Assembly: GCA_009830035.1 (NCBI GenBank)
Contig: SZZY01000002.1
Location: 372,001-436,000, forward strand
DNA: 64,000 nucleotides
Source of the DNA: Pantoea sp. Eser
Lineage (GTDB): Bacteria > Pseudomonadota > Gammaproteobacteria > Enterobacterales > Enterobacteriaceae
Reading direction: 5' to 3'
Part shown: piece by piece, positions 44,726 through 58,702 of the stretch
How positions within the stretch are numbered: the stretch's first letter is position 1
Layout: each line of letters starts with the position of its first letter
Notes under the pieces: model-generated
Told to the model about the DNA's origin: nothing
Seen by the model: the letters and a program-made list of their open reading frames with translations, nothing else
Database searches by the model: none
Made by a program: the position numbers and the translations under genes

Positions 44726-45322
44726 ATGCCTGCTCCTGTCCCACGCGCCACCCTGATCGGTCTGATTGCCATTCTGCTATGGAGTACCACGGTTGGCCTG
44801 CTGCGTAGCGTCAGCGAAGCCTCTGGTGCCACCGGCGGCGCTGCACTGGTCTATACCACCACCGCCCTGCTGCTGTGTCTCACCCGCGGTCTGCCCAAAC
44901 CTGGCGCGATGCCCGCCCAGATGTGGCAGAACCTGCTGCGTAACCCCACCGCCTATTCGCTGGCCTTTATCGCCGCCATCACCTGGGCACTCTACAACAA
45001 TGTCACCCGTCGTTATGCCAGAGGGACGAATGGGGTCACGTTGTTTTTTATCCTGACCGCGATGGCGTTGTGGCTTAAATACTTCCTGAGTGCGCCAGCG
45101 GCACCGATGACGTTTAGCCTGGTGCCGCTGCTGCAGGTGTTATTTATAGGAGCGTCGACCGCCATCGCCTATTCAGCGTGGAATCACGGCATTCAGCACG
45201 GCAATCTGACGCTGCTGGCTTCGTTATGGCTGGGCCTGACGCCGCCGCTGGCATTCTGGCAAGGGGTGGCGATGATCACGCTCGGTTCGCTTATCTGCTG
45301 GCTGGCGACGCGGCGTCTATGA
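44726..45322 (+). pseudogene. YddG-like DMT exporter with large in-frame deletions
   Basis: EamA/DMT-family protein resembling the aromatic amino-acid exporter YddG (293 residues, ten helices). Here only 198 residues remain. ATLIGLIAILLWSTTVGLLR and the second helix are followed, after GAMP (near 44912), directly by NLLRNPTAYSLAFIAAITWALY, a loss of about 65-70 residues (three helices). Near 45225 another roughly 20 residues are missing between GIQHGNLTLLA and FWQGVAMITLGSLICWLATRR. Both deletions keep the frame. Unlikely to form a working transporter. Confidence 0.8.
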
Positions 45323-45358
45323 GCAGACGGCTGGCGATCATTTCACCCGCCTGTTATG

Positions 45359-45374
45359 CTGTATGGACAACCAG
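45359..45374 (+). promoter_or_regulatory. LexA-box-like operator of cho
   Basis: CTGTATGGACAACCAG matches CTGT-N8-ACAG with one mismatch, directly before the cho start region. cho is a LexA-regulated SOS gene in E. coli. Confidence 0.65.
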
Positions 45375-45389
45375 TAAATGGAGTCCATC

Positions 45390-46252
45390 TTGGTCAGACG
45401 CGCTGCAACGCACCGCCTCGAGTTCGATGCGGCTGCAATTTATCAATATCCCGAACACCTGCGTGAGTGGCTGGAAGGCCTGCCCAATCAGCCCGGCGTT
45501 TACACCTTTCACGGCGAAAGTGATTCGCTGCCGCTCTACATTGGCAAAAGCGTCAACCTGCGCTCGCGGGTGATGTCCCATTTCCGCACGGCGGATGAGG
45601 CAAAAATGCTGCGCCACAGTCGCGGCGCGTCAGCTGGATCCCGACCGCAGGCGATCTCGGCGCGCTGCTGCTGGAAGCGCAGATGATTAAAACGCAACAG
45701 CCGCTGTTTAATAAGCGCCTGCGTAAAAATCGTCAGCTCTGCTCGTTGCAGAGCACCGATGGTAAACCGCAGGTGGTCTACGCCAAAGATCTCGACTTCA
45801 GCCAGTCAACCAACCTGTTTGGCCTCTATCGCAGCCGCTTTGCCGCGCTGGAACGGCTGAAGCAGCTGGCCGATGAGTATCAGCTCTGCCACAGCCTGCT
45901 GGGGCGGGAAGCGCTCAGTGCTCAGCGCGGCTGCTTCCGTTCAGCGCTGTGCCGCTGCGCCGGTGCCTGCTGTGGCAAAGAGCCGGTCAGCGATCATCAG
46001 GATCGGTTGCTGGAAGCGCTGGAAAATGTGCGGGTCTTTTGCTGGCCGTGGCAGGGTGCGGTCAGGCTGGTCGAAGAAGGCAAACATATGACCCGAATCC
46101 ACGTCATCGATCACTGGTTTTATCTGGGATCGGTCAGCAGCATGGAGGAGGCGAAGAAGTTGCAGTGCACCAAAGGCGGCTTCGATCACGATGGCTACAA
46201 GATCCTCTGCCGCCCTATTCTGTCGGGCGATTACCCTATTCTGCCGCTGTGA
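45390..46252 (+). pseudogene. cho: Excinuclease Cho, two-base insertion
   Basis: UvrC-like endonuclease that makes 3' incisions at bulky lesions (295 residues in E. coli). The GIY-YIG-type N-domain VRRAATHRLEFDAAAIYQYPEHL to LYIGKSVNLRSRVMSH is in one frame. Two extra G near 45621-45624 shift it, and VSWIPTAGDLGALLLEAQ to the C-terminus (SALCRCAGACCGKE, GGFDHDGYKILCRP) is in another. A TTG at 45390 matches the E. coli start; an ATG four codons earlier is an alternative. Confidence 0.85.
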
Positions 46253-46253
46253 T

Positions 46254-46302
46254 CAAAAAAACCGCCGAAGCTGTCCACTCACTGCCAGTGGACAAGGCCG
46301 GC
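46254..46302 (-). terminator. Terminator of spy
   Basis: Compound hairpin: outer stem ACCGCCG/CGGCGGT, inner stem TGTCCACT/AGTGGACA, followed on the minus strand by T7. Confidence 0.8.
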
Positions 46303-46329
46303 GGTCTCAGACCGTTCGCTTAACGAAAA

Positions 46330-46824
46330 TTATTCAGCGGGTGCGGCTGGCGGTGCCATTTTGTCATCGTGCGGACGTTTCTCTGTCAGACGCTTTTCGA
46401 AGTTTGCGTTATATTGCTTCTTCTGCTCTGGCGTCAGCACGTTATACAGTTTGTTCTGGGTTTCCAGCATCTTCAGCGCATGCTCTTTAGCATTGGCGGT
46501 CATTTTTTCCGCCTGAGCCTCGGCTTTGCTCTGGTAGAAGCTGTCAGCGGCAACGATGCTGTGCATCGCACTGCGCTCTTCCAGCGACGGACGCTTCATA
46601 TCTTTATGGCTCTCTTTCATGATGTCGCGCATCTGGGTTTTCTGCACGTCGGTCAGGTTCAGACCTTTAAACATCATCTCCATGCCGTGACGCATTGGCG
46701 GCTTATGCATTACTTTTTCACTGCCGGCTGGCGGTGGAGTCAGGTTATCAGCGGCGGCGTGAACAGCGCTGGCCGCGCCAAATGCCAGTGAAGAAGCCAG
46801 TAACAGGGAAGTCAGTTTGCGCAT
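46330..46824 (-). CDS. spy: Periplasmic ATP-independent chaperone Spy
   Basis: Cradle-shaped dimeric chaperone induced by Cpx/Bae envelope stress. It has 164 residues. The signal peptide MRKLTSLLLASSLAFGAASAVHA is followed by the all-helical core with two LTxxQ motifs (LTDVQKTQ near 58, LTPEQKKQ near 137). No CpxR box could be placed confidently in the 46825-47119 spacer. Intact. Confidence 0.95.
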   Translation of the reverse strand: MRKLTSLLLASSLAFGAASAVHAAADNLTPPPAGSEKVMHKPPMRHGMEMMFKGLNLTDVQKTQMRDIMKESHKDMKRPSLEERSAMHSIVAADSFYQSKAEAQAEKMTANAKEHALKMLETQNKLYNVLTPEQKKQYNANFEKRLTEKRPHDDKMAPPAAPAE

Positions 46825-47119
46825 GATAGTGTCCTTATTGATTCGGGATTATGACGACAGCACTCTGTCGCGTCTTCGGAAACAAGCATACGACGCTGAA
46901 CGTCAACTACTCAGAGGCTGAGTAAAGCCGTGAAAGCATAAAAGACAAAAATTCGGCAATCATGAAGAGAATGCCAAGAAATGCGTGAGGAATTGCAAAA
47001 GTTTATGAATTTAAAGCGAATCTGGCAGAAATCATGGAGAGGTGTGCGGAGAGTGTAAGGGTTAAGACAGAAAAGCGGAAGAAAAACTCCCGCTTATTCC
47101 CGGCTGGTGATGTACCACG

Positions 47120-48115
47120 TCAGAGCGGCAGCGCCTGGGTCTGTTCACCCTCTTCAATCAGCATCAATCCGGCACGCAGTCCAGCAGCCACATTGGGGTT
47201 GGGGAACAGCACATACTCACGCGCCTGCTGGACGTAATAACGCGTCTCACCGTCCTCCGCCAGAAGCGTGCCCTGCGGAAACGCGGTGAAGTTCAGCGTT
47301 TCCGCTGACATGTGCAGCTGGAAGTTTTCACTCAGCCGGGTAATCTGCTGCGCCACCCGATAGTGACGCGGTGGTGCCAGCGCCTGTGGCAGCGAATCGC
47401 CATACAGCAGCGCCGCCAGTGCCTGTTGCGTGGCGCTGAACTGGCTGAGATCGTTAGCGCCGAACGGTAACGCTTTCCCTAACTCCAGCGTACAACTGGC
47501 CGCGCAGAAATGTTCACAGCTGAAATGAGTAAAGGTGCCGCCCGGTGAACGGTGAAACACCAGCGCCTCCAGCCCGGCCGCCGCCAGCCAGTCGAGAAAC
47601 TCTGGCGGCCACGGACGTTCATTGTGCGGCATCACGCCGAAGCGAGGATGATAAGAGCCGCGAATCGCGGTGTGCATATCCAGGTGCCAGCGCGTCTCAT
47701 CACACTCACCCACCTGCCAGAAGGTTTCCAGCGCCTGTTCGAGCCGCAGCACGCGACGGGCTTCGTCGCCATCATCAATCTGCTGCCAGCGTCCGCCAAA
47801 CAGCCGGTTAATGTCGTAGCGGATGTAACGCTTGCCGCTACGCAGCGCAGAGGGATTGCCGAGGATCACCAGCATCCGCTGCTGCAGCGGCTTATCACCG
47901 CGTAACAGCGGCGTGATCACCTGATTGAGTATTTCCACCGGTGCGGTTTCGTTGCCGTGAACGCCGGCGGACAACACCAGCGCCTGTTTGACCGGCACCG
48001 TCGGTTCCATTAACAGAATGCCGTGATACAACCATTGCCAGCGAAGATGCGCCGTTTCACCACTACGCTTACGCGGCGCCTCGCCGGACAGCGTTTGCTG
48101 TAAAAAGTCCTGCAT
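47120..48115 (-). CDS. astE: Succinylglutamate desuccinylase
   Basis: Last step of the AST pathway: N-succinylglutamate to glutamate and succinate. It has 331 residues. Zinc carboxypeptidase-like fold with the metal site AGVHGNETAPVEI (His, Glu) and DMHTAIRGSYH. The ATG at 48115 is chosen for GGAGGAACG directly before it. It lies 50 bases after the astB stop, end of astCADBE. Intact. Confidence 0.95.
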   Translation of the reverse strand: MQDFLQQTLSGEAPRKRSGETAHLRWQWLYHGILLMEPTVPVKQALVLSAGVHGNETAPVEILNQVITPLLRGDKPLQQRMLVILGNPSALRSGKRYIRYDINRLFGGRWQQIDDGDEARRVLRLEQALETFWQVGECDETRWHLDMHTAIRGSYHPRFGVMPHNERPWPPEFLDWLAAAGLEALVFHRSPGGTFTHFSCEHFCAASCTLELGKALPFGANDLSQFSATQQALAALLYGDSLPQALAPPRHYRVAQQITRLSENFQLHMSAETLNFTAFPQGTLLAEDGETRYYVQQAREYVLFPNPNVAAGLRAGLMLIEEGEQTQALPL

Positions 48116-48165
48116 CGTTCCTCCTTTTGGCCTGAAGCGAGCGGCAGCCTCTGCTGCCGCGCCCT

Positions 48166-51984
<3,819 letters not shown>

Positions 51985-51988
<4 letters not shown>

Positions 51989-53205
51989 GATGCGGACCCT
52001 CGTACCAGGCGTTCACACACCTCGGCGAAGCGTGCCATGCCCAGCTTCACTTCATGCTCACTGATATTGAGCGCCGGGGCGAAACGCACCACGTTGGCAC
52101 CGGCGGTCAGCACCATCACCCCCATTTTTGCGGCGGCGAAATTGATCTGCTTTGCTTTGCCGGCAAAATCGTCGTTAAGCACCGCACCAATCAGCAGACC
52201 CAGACCGCGGACCTGTTTAAACAGATGCAGCCGCTGATTGATCTCGTCGAGGGCGGCGACGATCCACTGGTGGCGCTCGGTCACGCCAGCCATCAGGGCC
52301 GGTTGATTAATCAGCTCCATCACTTTACCGGCGACCGCACCGGCCAGCGGATTACCGCCGTAGGTGGTGCCGTGTGTGCCGACGCCCATCACTAAGGCCA
52401 GATCTTCACGCGTCAGCATCGCCCCGATCGGGAAGCCGCCGCCGAGCGCTTTGGCGCTGGTCAGTACGTCAGGCGTCACGCCATAGTGCATATAGGCATA
52501 AAGCGAACCGGTGCGGCCAACCCCGCTTTGTACTTCGTCAAAAATCAGCACCGCATGATGCTTATCGCAAAGCTCACGCAATCCGCGCAGGAACTTCGGC
52601 TCAGCGGGCACCACGCCCCCTTCACCCTGAATCGGTTCAACAATCACTGCACAGGTATCGTCATTAATCAGCGCTGCCGCCGCGGCCGGATCGTTGAAAG
52701 GCGCATGCTGAATGTCAGGCGGCAAAGGCGCAAAATCTTTGGAATAGGCTGGCTGGCCGCCGGCGGAAACGGTAAACAGGGTGCGGCCATGGAAGGCGTT
52801 ATTAAAGGCGACAATGCCGCTTTTAGCCGGACCAAAGCGATCGTGCGCAACTTTACGCGCCAGTTTCAGCGCGGCTTCATTCGCCTCGGCCCCAGAGTTA
52901 CAGAAGAACACCCGGTCAGCGAAGGTGGCATCGATCAGCTGCTTAGCCAGACGCAGAATAGGCTCGTTGGTATAACCGTTGCCGGTATGCCATAACCGCG
53001 CCGCCTGTTCCTGCAACGCGTGCTGCAAAGCCGGATGAGCATGTCCTAATGCATTGACGGCAATGCCACCGGCAAAATCAATGTAATCCTTGCCGTTTTG
53101 ATCCCAGACGGTTGATCCTTCAGCGCGGACCGGCACAAATGCGGCGGGCGCATAAACCGGCATCATCCATTGTTCGAAATCGTGACGCGAAACCTGCAGT
53201 GACAT
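51985..53205 (-). CDS. astC: Succinylornithine transaminase
   Basis: PLP-dependent class III aminotransferase converting N2-succinylornithine to succinylglutamate semialdehyde; it can also act on acetylornithine. It has 406 residues. [41 protein letters not shown] and the PLP Lys in [16 protein letters not shown] are present. The ATG at 53205 is chosen because GGAGAG lies ten bases upstream and [14 protein letters not shown] aligns with E. coli. First gene of the operon, preceded by a sigma54 promoter. Intact. Confidence 0.95.
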
Positions 53206-53289
53206 AACCCGCTCTCCTGCTTCCCCGACTGGGTAAAGCTTTTGTTTTAAAATTGTTAAAGGATGTTGTGAAGCAGCTCTACCGTAGAG

Positions 53290-53305
53290 TGCAGATAGCG
53301 TGCCA
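53290..53305 (-). promoter_or_regulatory. Sigma54 promoter of the ast operon
   Basis: On the minus strand TGGCACGCTATCTGCA matches the -24/-12 consensus TGGCACG-N4-TTGCA with one mismatch and the exact GG-to-GC spacing. It is about 85 bases before the astC start. In E. coli this operon is driven by sigma54 with NtrC under nitrogen limitation. Confidence 0.85.
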
Positions 53306-53370
53306 GCCAAGGATATTAATGCATAAAATCGGCCATCAAACGAATTATCAATAACTTAGTTAGTGATGAT

Positions 53371-53398
53371 ATTCACTTATTTTGCATATATAGTGAAT
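53371..53398. promoter_or_regulatory. Inverted repeat upstream of the ast promoter, possible ArgR site
   Basis: ATTCACT and AGTGAAT flank 14 A+T-rich bases. TGAAT half-sites resemble ARG boxes, and ArgR assists ast expression in E. coli. The match to the full 18-bp consensus is incomplete. Confidence 0.35.
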
Positions 53399-54123
53399 AA
53401 TTGTCTGATCGAAGCGCCAGCGCCGGGTTTTGATCAGCAGAATTATGCATTTATGGCAGGAAATATCGCTTTTGTGATCGCTGATAAACTATCTTTCCAA
53501 AAAAGGTCAGCCGTTGCCCTGTTTTGGCGCATTACGCCTTTTCACGGTGCAGCAAAAGCCGTTATTGCACCCTGGGCGGCGCGCAGTCAGCACGGGTTGA
53601 TTTAACAATTAGTCTACATTTACGCCCGCTAACCTGACCGCAATCGCGATTATTCAGGGTTATTTTTTAATCGCTGCGACTATTATTTTTTCAGACTAAG
53701 GGTTTTATTAATAACGATATTAGCCAGAGGAGAATATAAACTTCCATTATGGAAACAACTATTACTAAGCATCCTTATGATTAGACTAAAATCCTTTTTT
53801 TCTTATTCTTTTCATAAGAAAACTTATTTAAATAACCGATAATCGCCGCCGAAAACCTGTATAAAAACAATCTTTAAATATAAAAAATAAAGCAACAACA
53901 CACTGTTTTATTTGTATTTTAACAGAAACCAGCGTCAATTCCATCAGAAGAAAAAAGTATTACTGCTGCTGAAATCATTCTATCAACACCATCTTCACGA
54001 ACACTAATGCCGCCATTAATATTTTGTCACCTTTATTACAATTTATGATTTTATCTTTTTGTGTCATTTTCATTCCAACCCAAAAAGGGGAATAATAATG
54101 AATGAATACAGGGTAATAATTAA
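53399..54123. other. Long A+T-rich intergenic region between ast and the porin remnant
   Basis: About 725 bases without a recognisable gene. GGTGCA (53546-53551) and TGCACC (53566-53571) could be separated NtrC half-sites for the ast promoter. From 53640 on the sequence is strongly A+T rich, as is common before OmpR-controlled porins. An 80-codon open frame from 53363 has no credible start context or family match. Confidence 0.4.
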
Positions 54124-55065
54124 ATGATAAAGCGCACACTTCTGGCGGCTTCTATACCGTTACTGATCGGCTTGTCTTCTGCTCAGGCCGCAGAGATTTA
54201 TAACAAGGACGGGAATAAGCTGGACCCGGTCGGCAAAATTAACGTGTCTCACCTGTTTTCGGACGACGACAACAACAATGATGACACCTTGTCCTACGCC
54301 CGTTTCGGCTTTAAAGGCGAGACCAAAATTACTGACCAACTGACTGGCTACGGTTTCTGGCAGTATCAGTACAGCCTGCGCAACCCGGAAGGCAGCGATG
54401 CTCAGACCGGCAACCGTACCCGTCTGGGCTATGCTGGTTTGAAATTTGGCGAGGCGGGTTCACTGGATTATGGCCGTAACTATGGCCTGGTGTATGACGT
54501 ACTGGGTTACACCGATATGCTGCCGTTCTTCGGCGTCGATTCTGGCTACACCGATGCCTTTCTTTCCGGTCGCTCAACGGGCGTGCTGACTTGGCGCAAC
54601 ATTGACTTCTTTGGTCTGGTGGAGGGATTAAACCTTGCCGCGCAGTATCAGGGTAAGAACGAGTGAAGCAGCAACATCGATGGCGTACGGCGCTCTAACG
54701 GCGACGGCTTTGCCCTCTCCGCCTCCTATGATTTCGATTTTGGTCTGAGCTTCGCCAGCCTCGATCGCACCAACAGGCAGAATGCCGCCGCATGCGGTGA
54801 CGGCGAGAAAGCTCAGCACTGGGCGACCTCGGTCAAATATGACGCCAGTCAGGTCTACCTAGCGGCGATGTACGGTGAAACCCTGAATGCCACCCCGATC
54901 AGCGGCGGTTTTGCCAACAAAGCGCAAAACTTCGAAGCCGTGGCGCAGTATCAGTTCCTGAATGGCTTCCGTCCGTCGCTGGGCTACGTGTCGTCGAAAG
55001 GCAAAGAGATTGAGAAAATCGGTGACGCCGACATTACCGCGCTGGGCCTGATCTACCAGTTATGA
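54124..55065 (+). pseudogene. OmpC/OmpF-type general porin, nonsense plus C-terminal deletion
   Basis: Outer-membrane trimeric porin family. The signal peptide [22 protein letters not shown] is followed by [19 protein letters not shown] and [22 protein letters not shown] at 54664-54666 interrupts [25 protein letters not shown]. Near 55030 the frame jumps from [13 protein letters not shown] straight to TALGLIYQL, losing about 50-60 residues (several strands) without a frameshift. Loop 3 also departs from the PEFGGD pattern (LPFFGVDS). Confidence 0.92.
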
Positions 55066-55083
55066 TGATCCTGCCGTGTTACG

Positions 55084-55116
55084 CAACGGCCCGACAGTGA
55101 TTGTCGGGCCGTTTTT
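55084..55116 (+). terminator. Terminator of the porin gene
   Basis: AACGGCCCGACA/TGTCGGGCCGTT stem with loop GTGAT and TTTTTATT, 18 bases past the stop. Confidence 0.92.
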
Positions 55117-55130
55117 ATTGGCGCTGCGCG

Positions 55131-55648
55131 CTAGAGCGTGACGCCGGAAGCGCCGGTCGGTGACATGAGATCGTAACGATCATCCTGGGAAGCATCATCT
55201 ATCGCCATCGGCGGCTGAATTTTCAGGGTGATCCAGTTTGATGTTACGCGTTGCTGCTTGCTGTCTTCCAGCGTGACCGGCAGCCGGTATTCATTGCTGG
55301 CGCCCGGTGAGTCATCCCACTGCGGTAAAATCACGCTCCAGCCCCGCGGATCGGCGTTACTGGCGGGCGGCGTCAGGCTCAGCGCCTGGGTATCGCCCTG
55401 CCAGCTCACCGCCTTGATCGGATTGCTGGCGCGTACCTGAAGCTTCAGCGGCAGGCTCTCACCGGCGTTTAATTGCCACGGCAGCGCGTCGCCAGGAAGA
55501 CTGACAGGGTTTTGCGCTGGCGGAACGACAGCACCGGCGTATCGCTGCGGCTGACAATATCGTAACGGCTGCCGCGCAGCGAGCGCGCTTCATCAACATT
55601 ACCGGCATCCAGCTGGCGACGCAGCGATAATTGAGCTTCAGCCCGGTT
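55131..55648 (-). pseudogene. C-terminal fragment of an unknown protein fused to a broken SDR gene
   Basis: Reads NRAEAQLSLRRQLDAGN, then YDIVSRSDTPVLSFRQ, shifts frame near 55500 and continues PWQLNAGESLPLKLQV, WSVILPQWDDSPG, NEYRLPVTLEDSKQQ, SNWITLKIQPP and a polar tail ending GASGVTL. The second part looks like an all-beta Ig-like domain. No start of its own: it is joined at about 55649 to the SDR gene upstream. I do not recognise the parent protein. Confidence 0.5.
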
Positions 55649-56259
55649 ACTGAGAATTTCGCCCCAGACCGCGGTCGTTGTAATCCCACATTTTGCTCTC
55701 AATGATGCCGGGACAAAACGCGTTGACCGTGATGTGCCACGGCGCCAGCTCCAGACTCTGGGTAATGCCAACACCCCCATTTTGCTGGCGGCGTAGTGCG
55801 GTGTATAGATGAAGCCTGCCGTCCCTGTCCCGATGAGGTGTTCATCAGGCTGCCGCTGCGCTGCTTTACCATATATTTCGCCGCTTCACGGCAGCAGAGC
55901 CAGACGCCGGTGGTATTCACCGCCAGCACCTTGTCAAAATCGCTTTTTGGCATGCTGTCGAAGCGATCGATAGTGATAACCCCGGCATTCAGGATCGACA
56001 CATCGATCTGACCAAAGCGTTCGGCGGCCTGCTGGTAAAGCTGCTGCACCGCGGCCTCATCGGTAACGTCCACCTGCAGCGTCAGGATCTCACTGCCGTA
56101 CTGCTGCTGGAGCTGCTCGGCGGTGGCGAAGACGCGATCGGCATTCGATACCATCACCAGTTTCGCCCCGTCGCGGGCAAAGCGGGCTGCAATACCGGCA
56201 CCGATGCCACGGCAGGCCCCGGTGATCAGCACTGTTTTTCCACTAAAATCGCGAGTCAT
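55649..56259 (-). pseudogene. Short-chain dehydrogenase, frameshifted and 3'-truncated
   Basis: SDR with MTRDFSGKTVLITGACRGIGAG (TGxxxGIG), DVTDEAAVQQLY, ILNAGVITIDRF and NTSSGQGR. Frame is lost near 55805 and again near 55770 and 55673; the catalytic YTPHYAASK lies across these breaks. The match ends at about WGEILS (55649), where an unrelated sequence starts, so about 60 C-terminal residues are deleted. Resembles polyol/sorbitol-phosphate dehydrogenases of sugar operons. Last gene of the decayed sugar ABC cassette. Confidence 0.78.
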
Positions 56260-56270
56260 AAACGCTCCTG

Positions 56271-57198
56271 TTAACTGTGACGGATGTCAGAGAGCGGTGC
56301 CGCCTGCAGCTTCTTTTCATGACGACGTAACAGCACCACTTTGCTTTGCAGACGTTGCTGGAACTGGTTAATCACCATCTGCCAGAAATCGCTGACGCCC
56401 ATCATCACCATGCCGTCCGCCAGGAAGATAATCACGAAGGCGCCAATAATCGAACTGGAAACCCGCCCGCGCCCGCCTGCCAGCGCCGTACCGCCCATCA
56501 CCGTGGCGCCAATCGCGTCCATCTCAAACATGTTGCCGGTCATCGGGTGCGCCGTTTGCAGCTGAGAGGCGACCACCAGTCCGACCAGCCCGCGCACAGG
56601 CCGGAGAAGGCGTAGACAAACACTTTCACTTTGATGATCGGCACGCCCGCCAGCCGGGCGACTGACTCATTGCCGCCGATCGCGTAGATGTATCGGCCGA
56701 GCGGGGTTTTACGTGTCAGGTAGAGCCCGACCAGATTGGCGTAGGTGGCTGCCATCGTTGAACAACAACGCCGCGCCACGTACATCATGCCGAGGGTACA
56801 GATAAACGGTGCCACGCCCAGCCGGGTAATCACCGTGCAGTTAATGAATCCCACCAGCACGCCAAAGATTGCAACCACCAGAATCACTTCGGGCACGTTG
56901 AGAAACAGGGTATTCCCGCCCCACAGCGGCACGCCGTTAGTCAACAGCGCGCCCGCCACCATGCCACAGATGCCGGCGACCGCACCCACCGACAGATCGA
57001 TGCCGCCGGTGAGGATCACCAGCGGCATGCCGATCGCCAGCAGTCCGGTAATCGCCACGTGCTGGGTCATGATCAGCAGATTGGACGGGGTGAGGAAGTT
57101 GGGAACCATCACGCTGAAAAAGCCGACCACAATCAGCAGCGCAATAAAGGTGCGCGCCTTCAGCAGGTACATATATAGAGCAGATATTTTTGGTTCAT
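56271..57198 (-). pseudogene. Ribose-type sugar ABC transporter permease, decayed
   Basis: RbsC-like permease. The ATG at 57198 (GGAG upstream) gives MNQKYLLY, then an extra TA in a TATATA run (57170-57177) breaks the frame before MYLLKARTFIALLIVVGFFSV. LTGGIDLSVGAVAGICGMVAG is open. About 35 residues are missing after ATYANLVG (near 56730), a shift occurs near 56597, and FWQMVINQFQQRLQ lacks about 12 residues. At least four lesions. Confidence 0.88.
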
Positions 57199-57215
57199 GG
57201 AGTTCTCCGGCCAGC

Positions 57216-58692
57216 TTAATCTTGCGGGGTGGATGCCGCGATCAGTTGCTCTCGCGTTGCCACAGCACGCGGTAAATCGGCGGTAATCCGGCCATCGGCC
57301 ATCACTAAAATACGGTCCGCCAGTGCCATCACCTTATCCAGTTCCGATGAAGAGAACATCACCGCCAGCCCCTGTTGCGCCAGATTGCCAATCAGGTGGT
57401 AAACGTCAGTTTTAGCGCCGACGTCGATACCGCGCGTCGGTTCATCGAGTAACACCACCTGTGGACCGGTCATCAGCGCTTTACCCAGCACCACTTTCTG
57501 CTGATTGCCGCCGCTCAACAACGTGATAGGCAGTTCGGCGTCGCTGACCTTGATCGACAGATGCCCGATCATCTCATTGACCCGTTGATTCTCCTGAGCC
57601 GGACGGAGCAACCGCAGCGCGCGGCGAAAACCGCGCAGGCTGAGATCGGAGAGGGTAATGTTGGCGGTAATCGACATCAGCTCCACCACGCCTTCTCCCT
57701 TGCGATCTTCAGGCACCAGCGCAATGCCGCTTTTTAACCGCTGCTGGAAACTGCGTTTCGCCAGATCTTTCCCCACCAGTTGTACCCGGCCCGACTGGCA
57801 CGGCATCAGGCCAATCAGCCCCTTAAACAGCTCGGTACGCCCGGCGCCCAGCAGGCCATAAATGCCGATCACCTCCCCTTCGCGCAGCGTAAAGCTGACG
57901 TCGTTCAGGGTGTAACCGCCGTTCTGGTGCAGGGCGGTGAGCCCCTCAACCTGCAATACCGTTTCGCCCTGCGGGGCGGCCTGATAATCAAACTGCTTCT
58001 TCTTGTCACCTATCATCTGGGCGATGATCCACGGCACGCTCGCCTCACGCACTTCGCGTTCGCTGATGAACCGTCCGTCGCGGAAGATGGTGATGTGGTC
58101 GCCAATCTCCATCAGCTCTTCCAGCCGGTGCGAGATATAGATGATGGTGACGCCGCGCTGGTTGGCTCATCCATGATCAATACCCGGGTATCTTTGGATA
58201 GCGCGCGGGCAATCTCCACCAGTTGCTGGTGGCCGATACCCAGCTCGCCGAGCGGTGCATAGGGATCAACATCCAGCTCCAGTCGCTCAAGCAGCGTCTT
58301 CGCCAGCGCATACTGATACTTCTCGTTGATCACCCCGCGCTGGAAAAACTCGTTGGCGATAAAGATGTTGTCCATCACGTTCATGTTGGGGAAACAGGTT
58401 CAGCTCCTGAAAAATAATGCTGATGCCCTGTTTTTCTGCCTGATGCGTGGAGCTAAGCAACACCACTTTTCCGTCCAGCAGAATCTCGCCCGAGGAAGGG
58501 GTTTCCACCCCGGCCAGCATCTTCATCATGGTCGATTTACCGGCACCGTTTTCGCCAATCAGTACGTTGACCTTATTTGCGATAGACCCGGTAATTGACC
58601 TGATCCAGCACCGTTACGCCGGGATAGAGACGCGACACGTTGCGGGTTTCGATGATGACATCGCTGCTCTGCTGCGGTTGAAGATCTTGCAT
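57216..58692 (-). pseudogene. Ribose-type sugar ABC transporter ATPase (two NBDs), decayed
   Basis: RbsA/XylG-like tandem ATPase. MQDLQPQQSSDVIIETRNVSRLYPGVTVL is cut by an extra A near 58576, before VLIGENGAGKSTMMKMLAG (Walker A). A further shift occurs near 58392 (FPNMNVMDN region). About 24 residues between DEPTSA and QRGVTIIYISHRLEEL are deleted near 58155, the ends sharing CAGCGC. The second half is fully open: IYGLLGAGRTELF, ALVPEDRKGEG, LLSGGNQQKVVLGKAL and VVLLDEPTRGIDVG. Confidence 0.9.
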
Positions 58693-58702
58693 CTGCCGCT
58701 CC

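Noticed and set aside
53363..53605. 80-codon gene in the ast-porin spacer
   Set aside because: No plausible ribosome site or family, and it overlaps the inverted repeat and regulatory region of ast.
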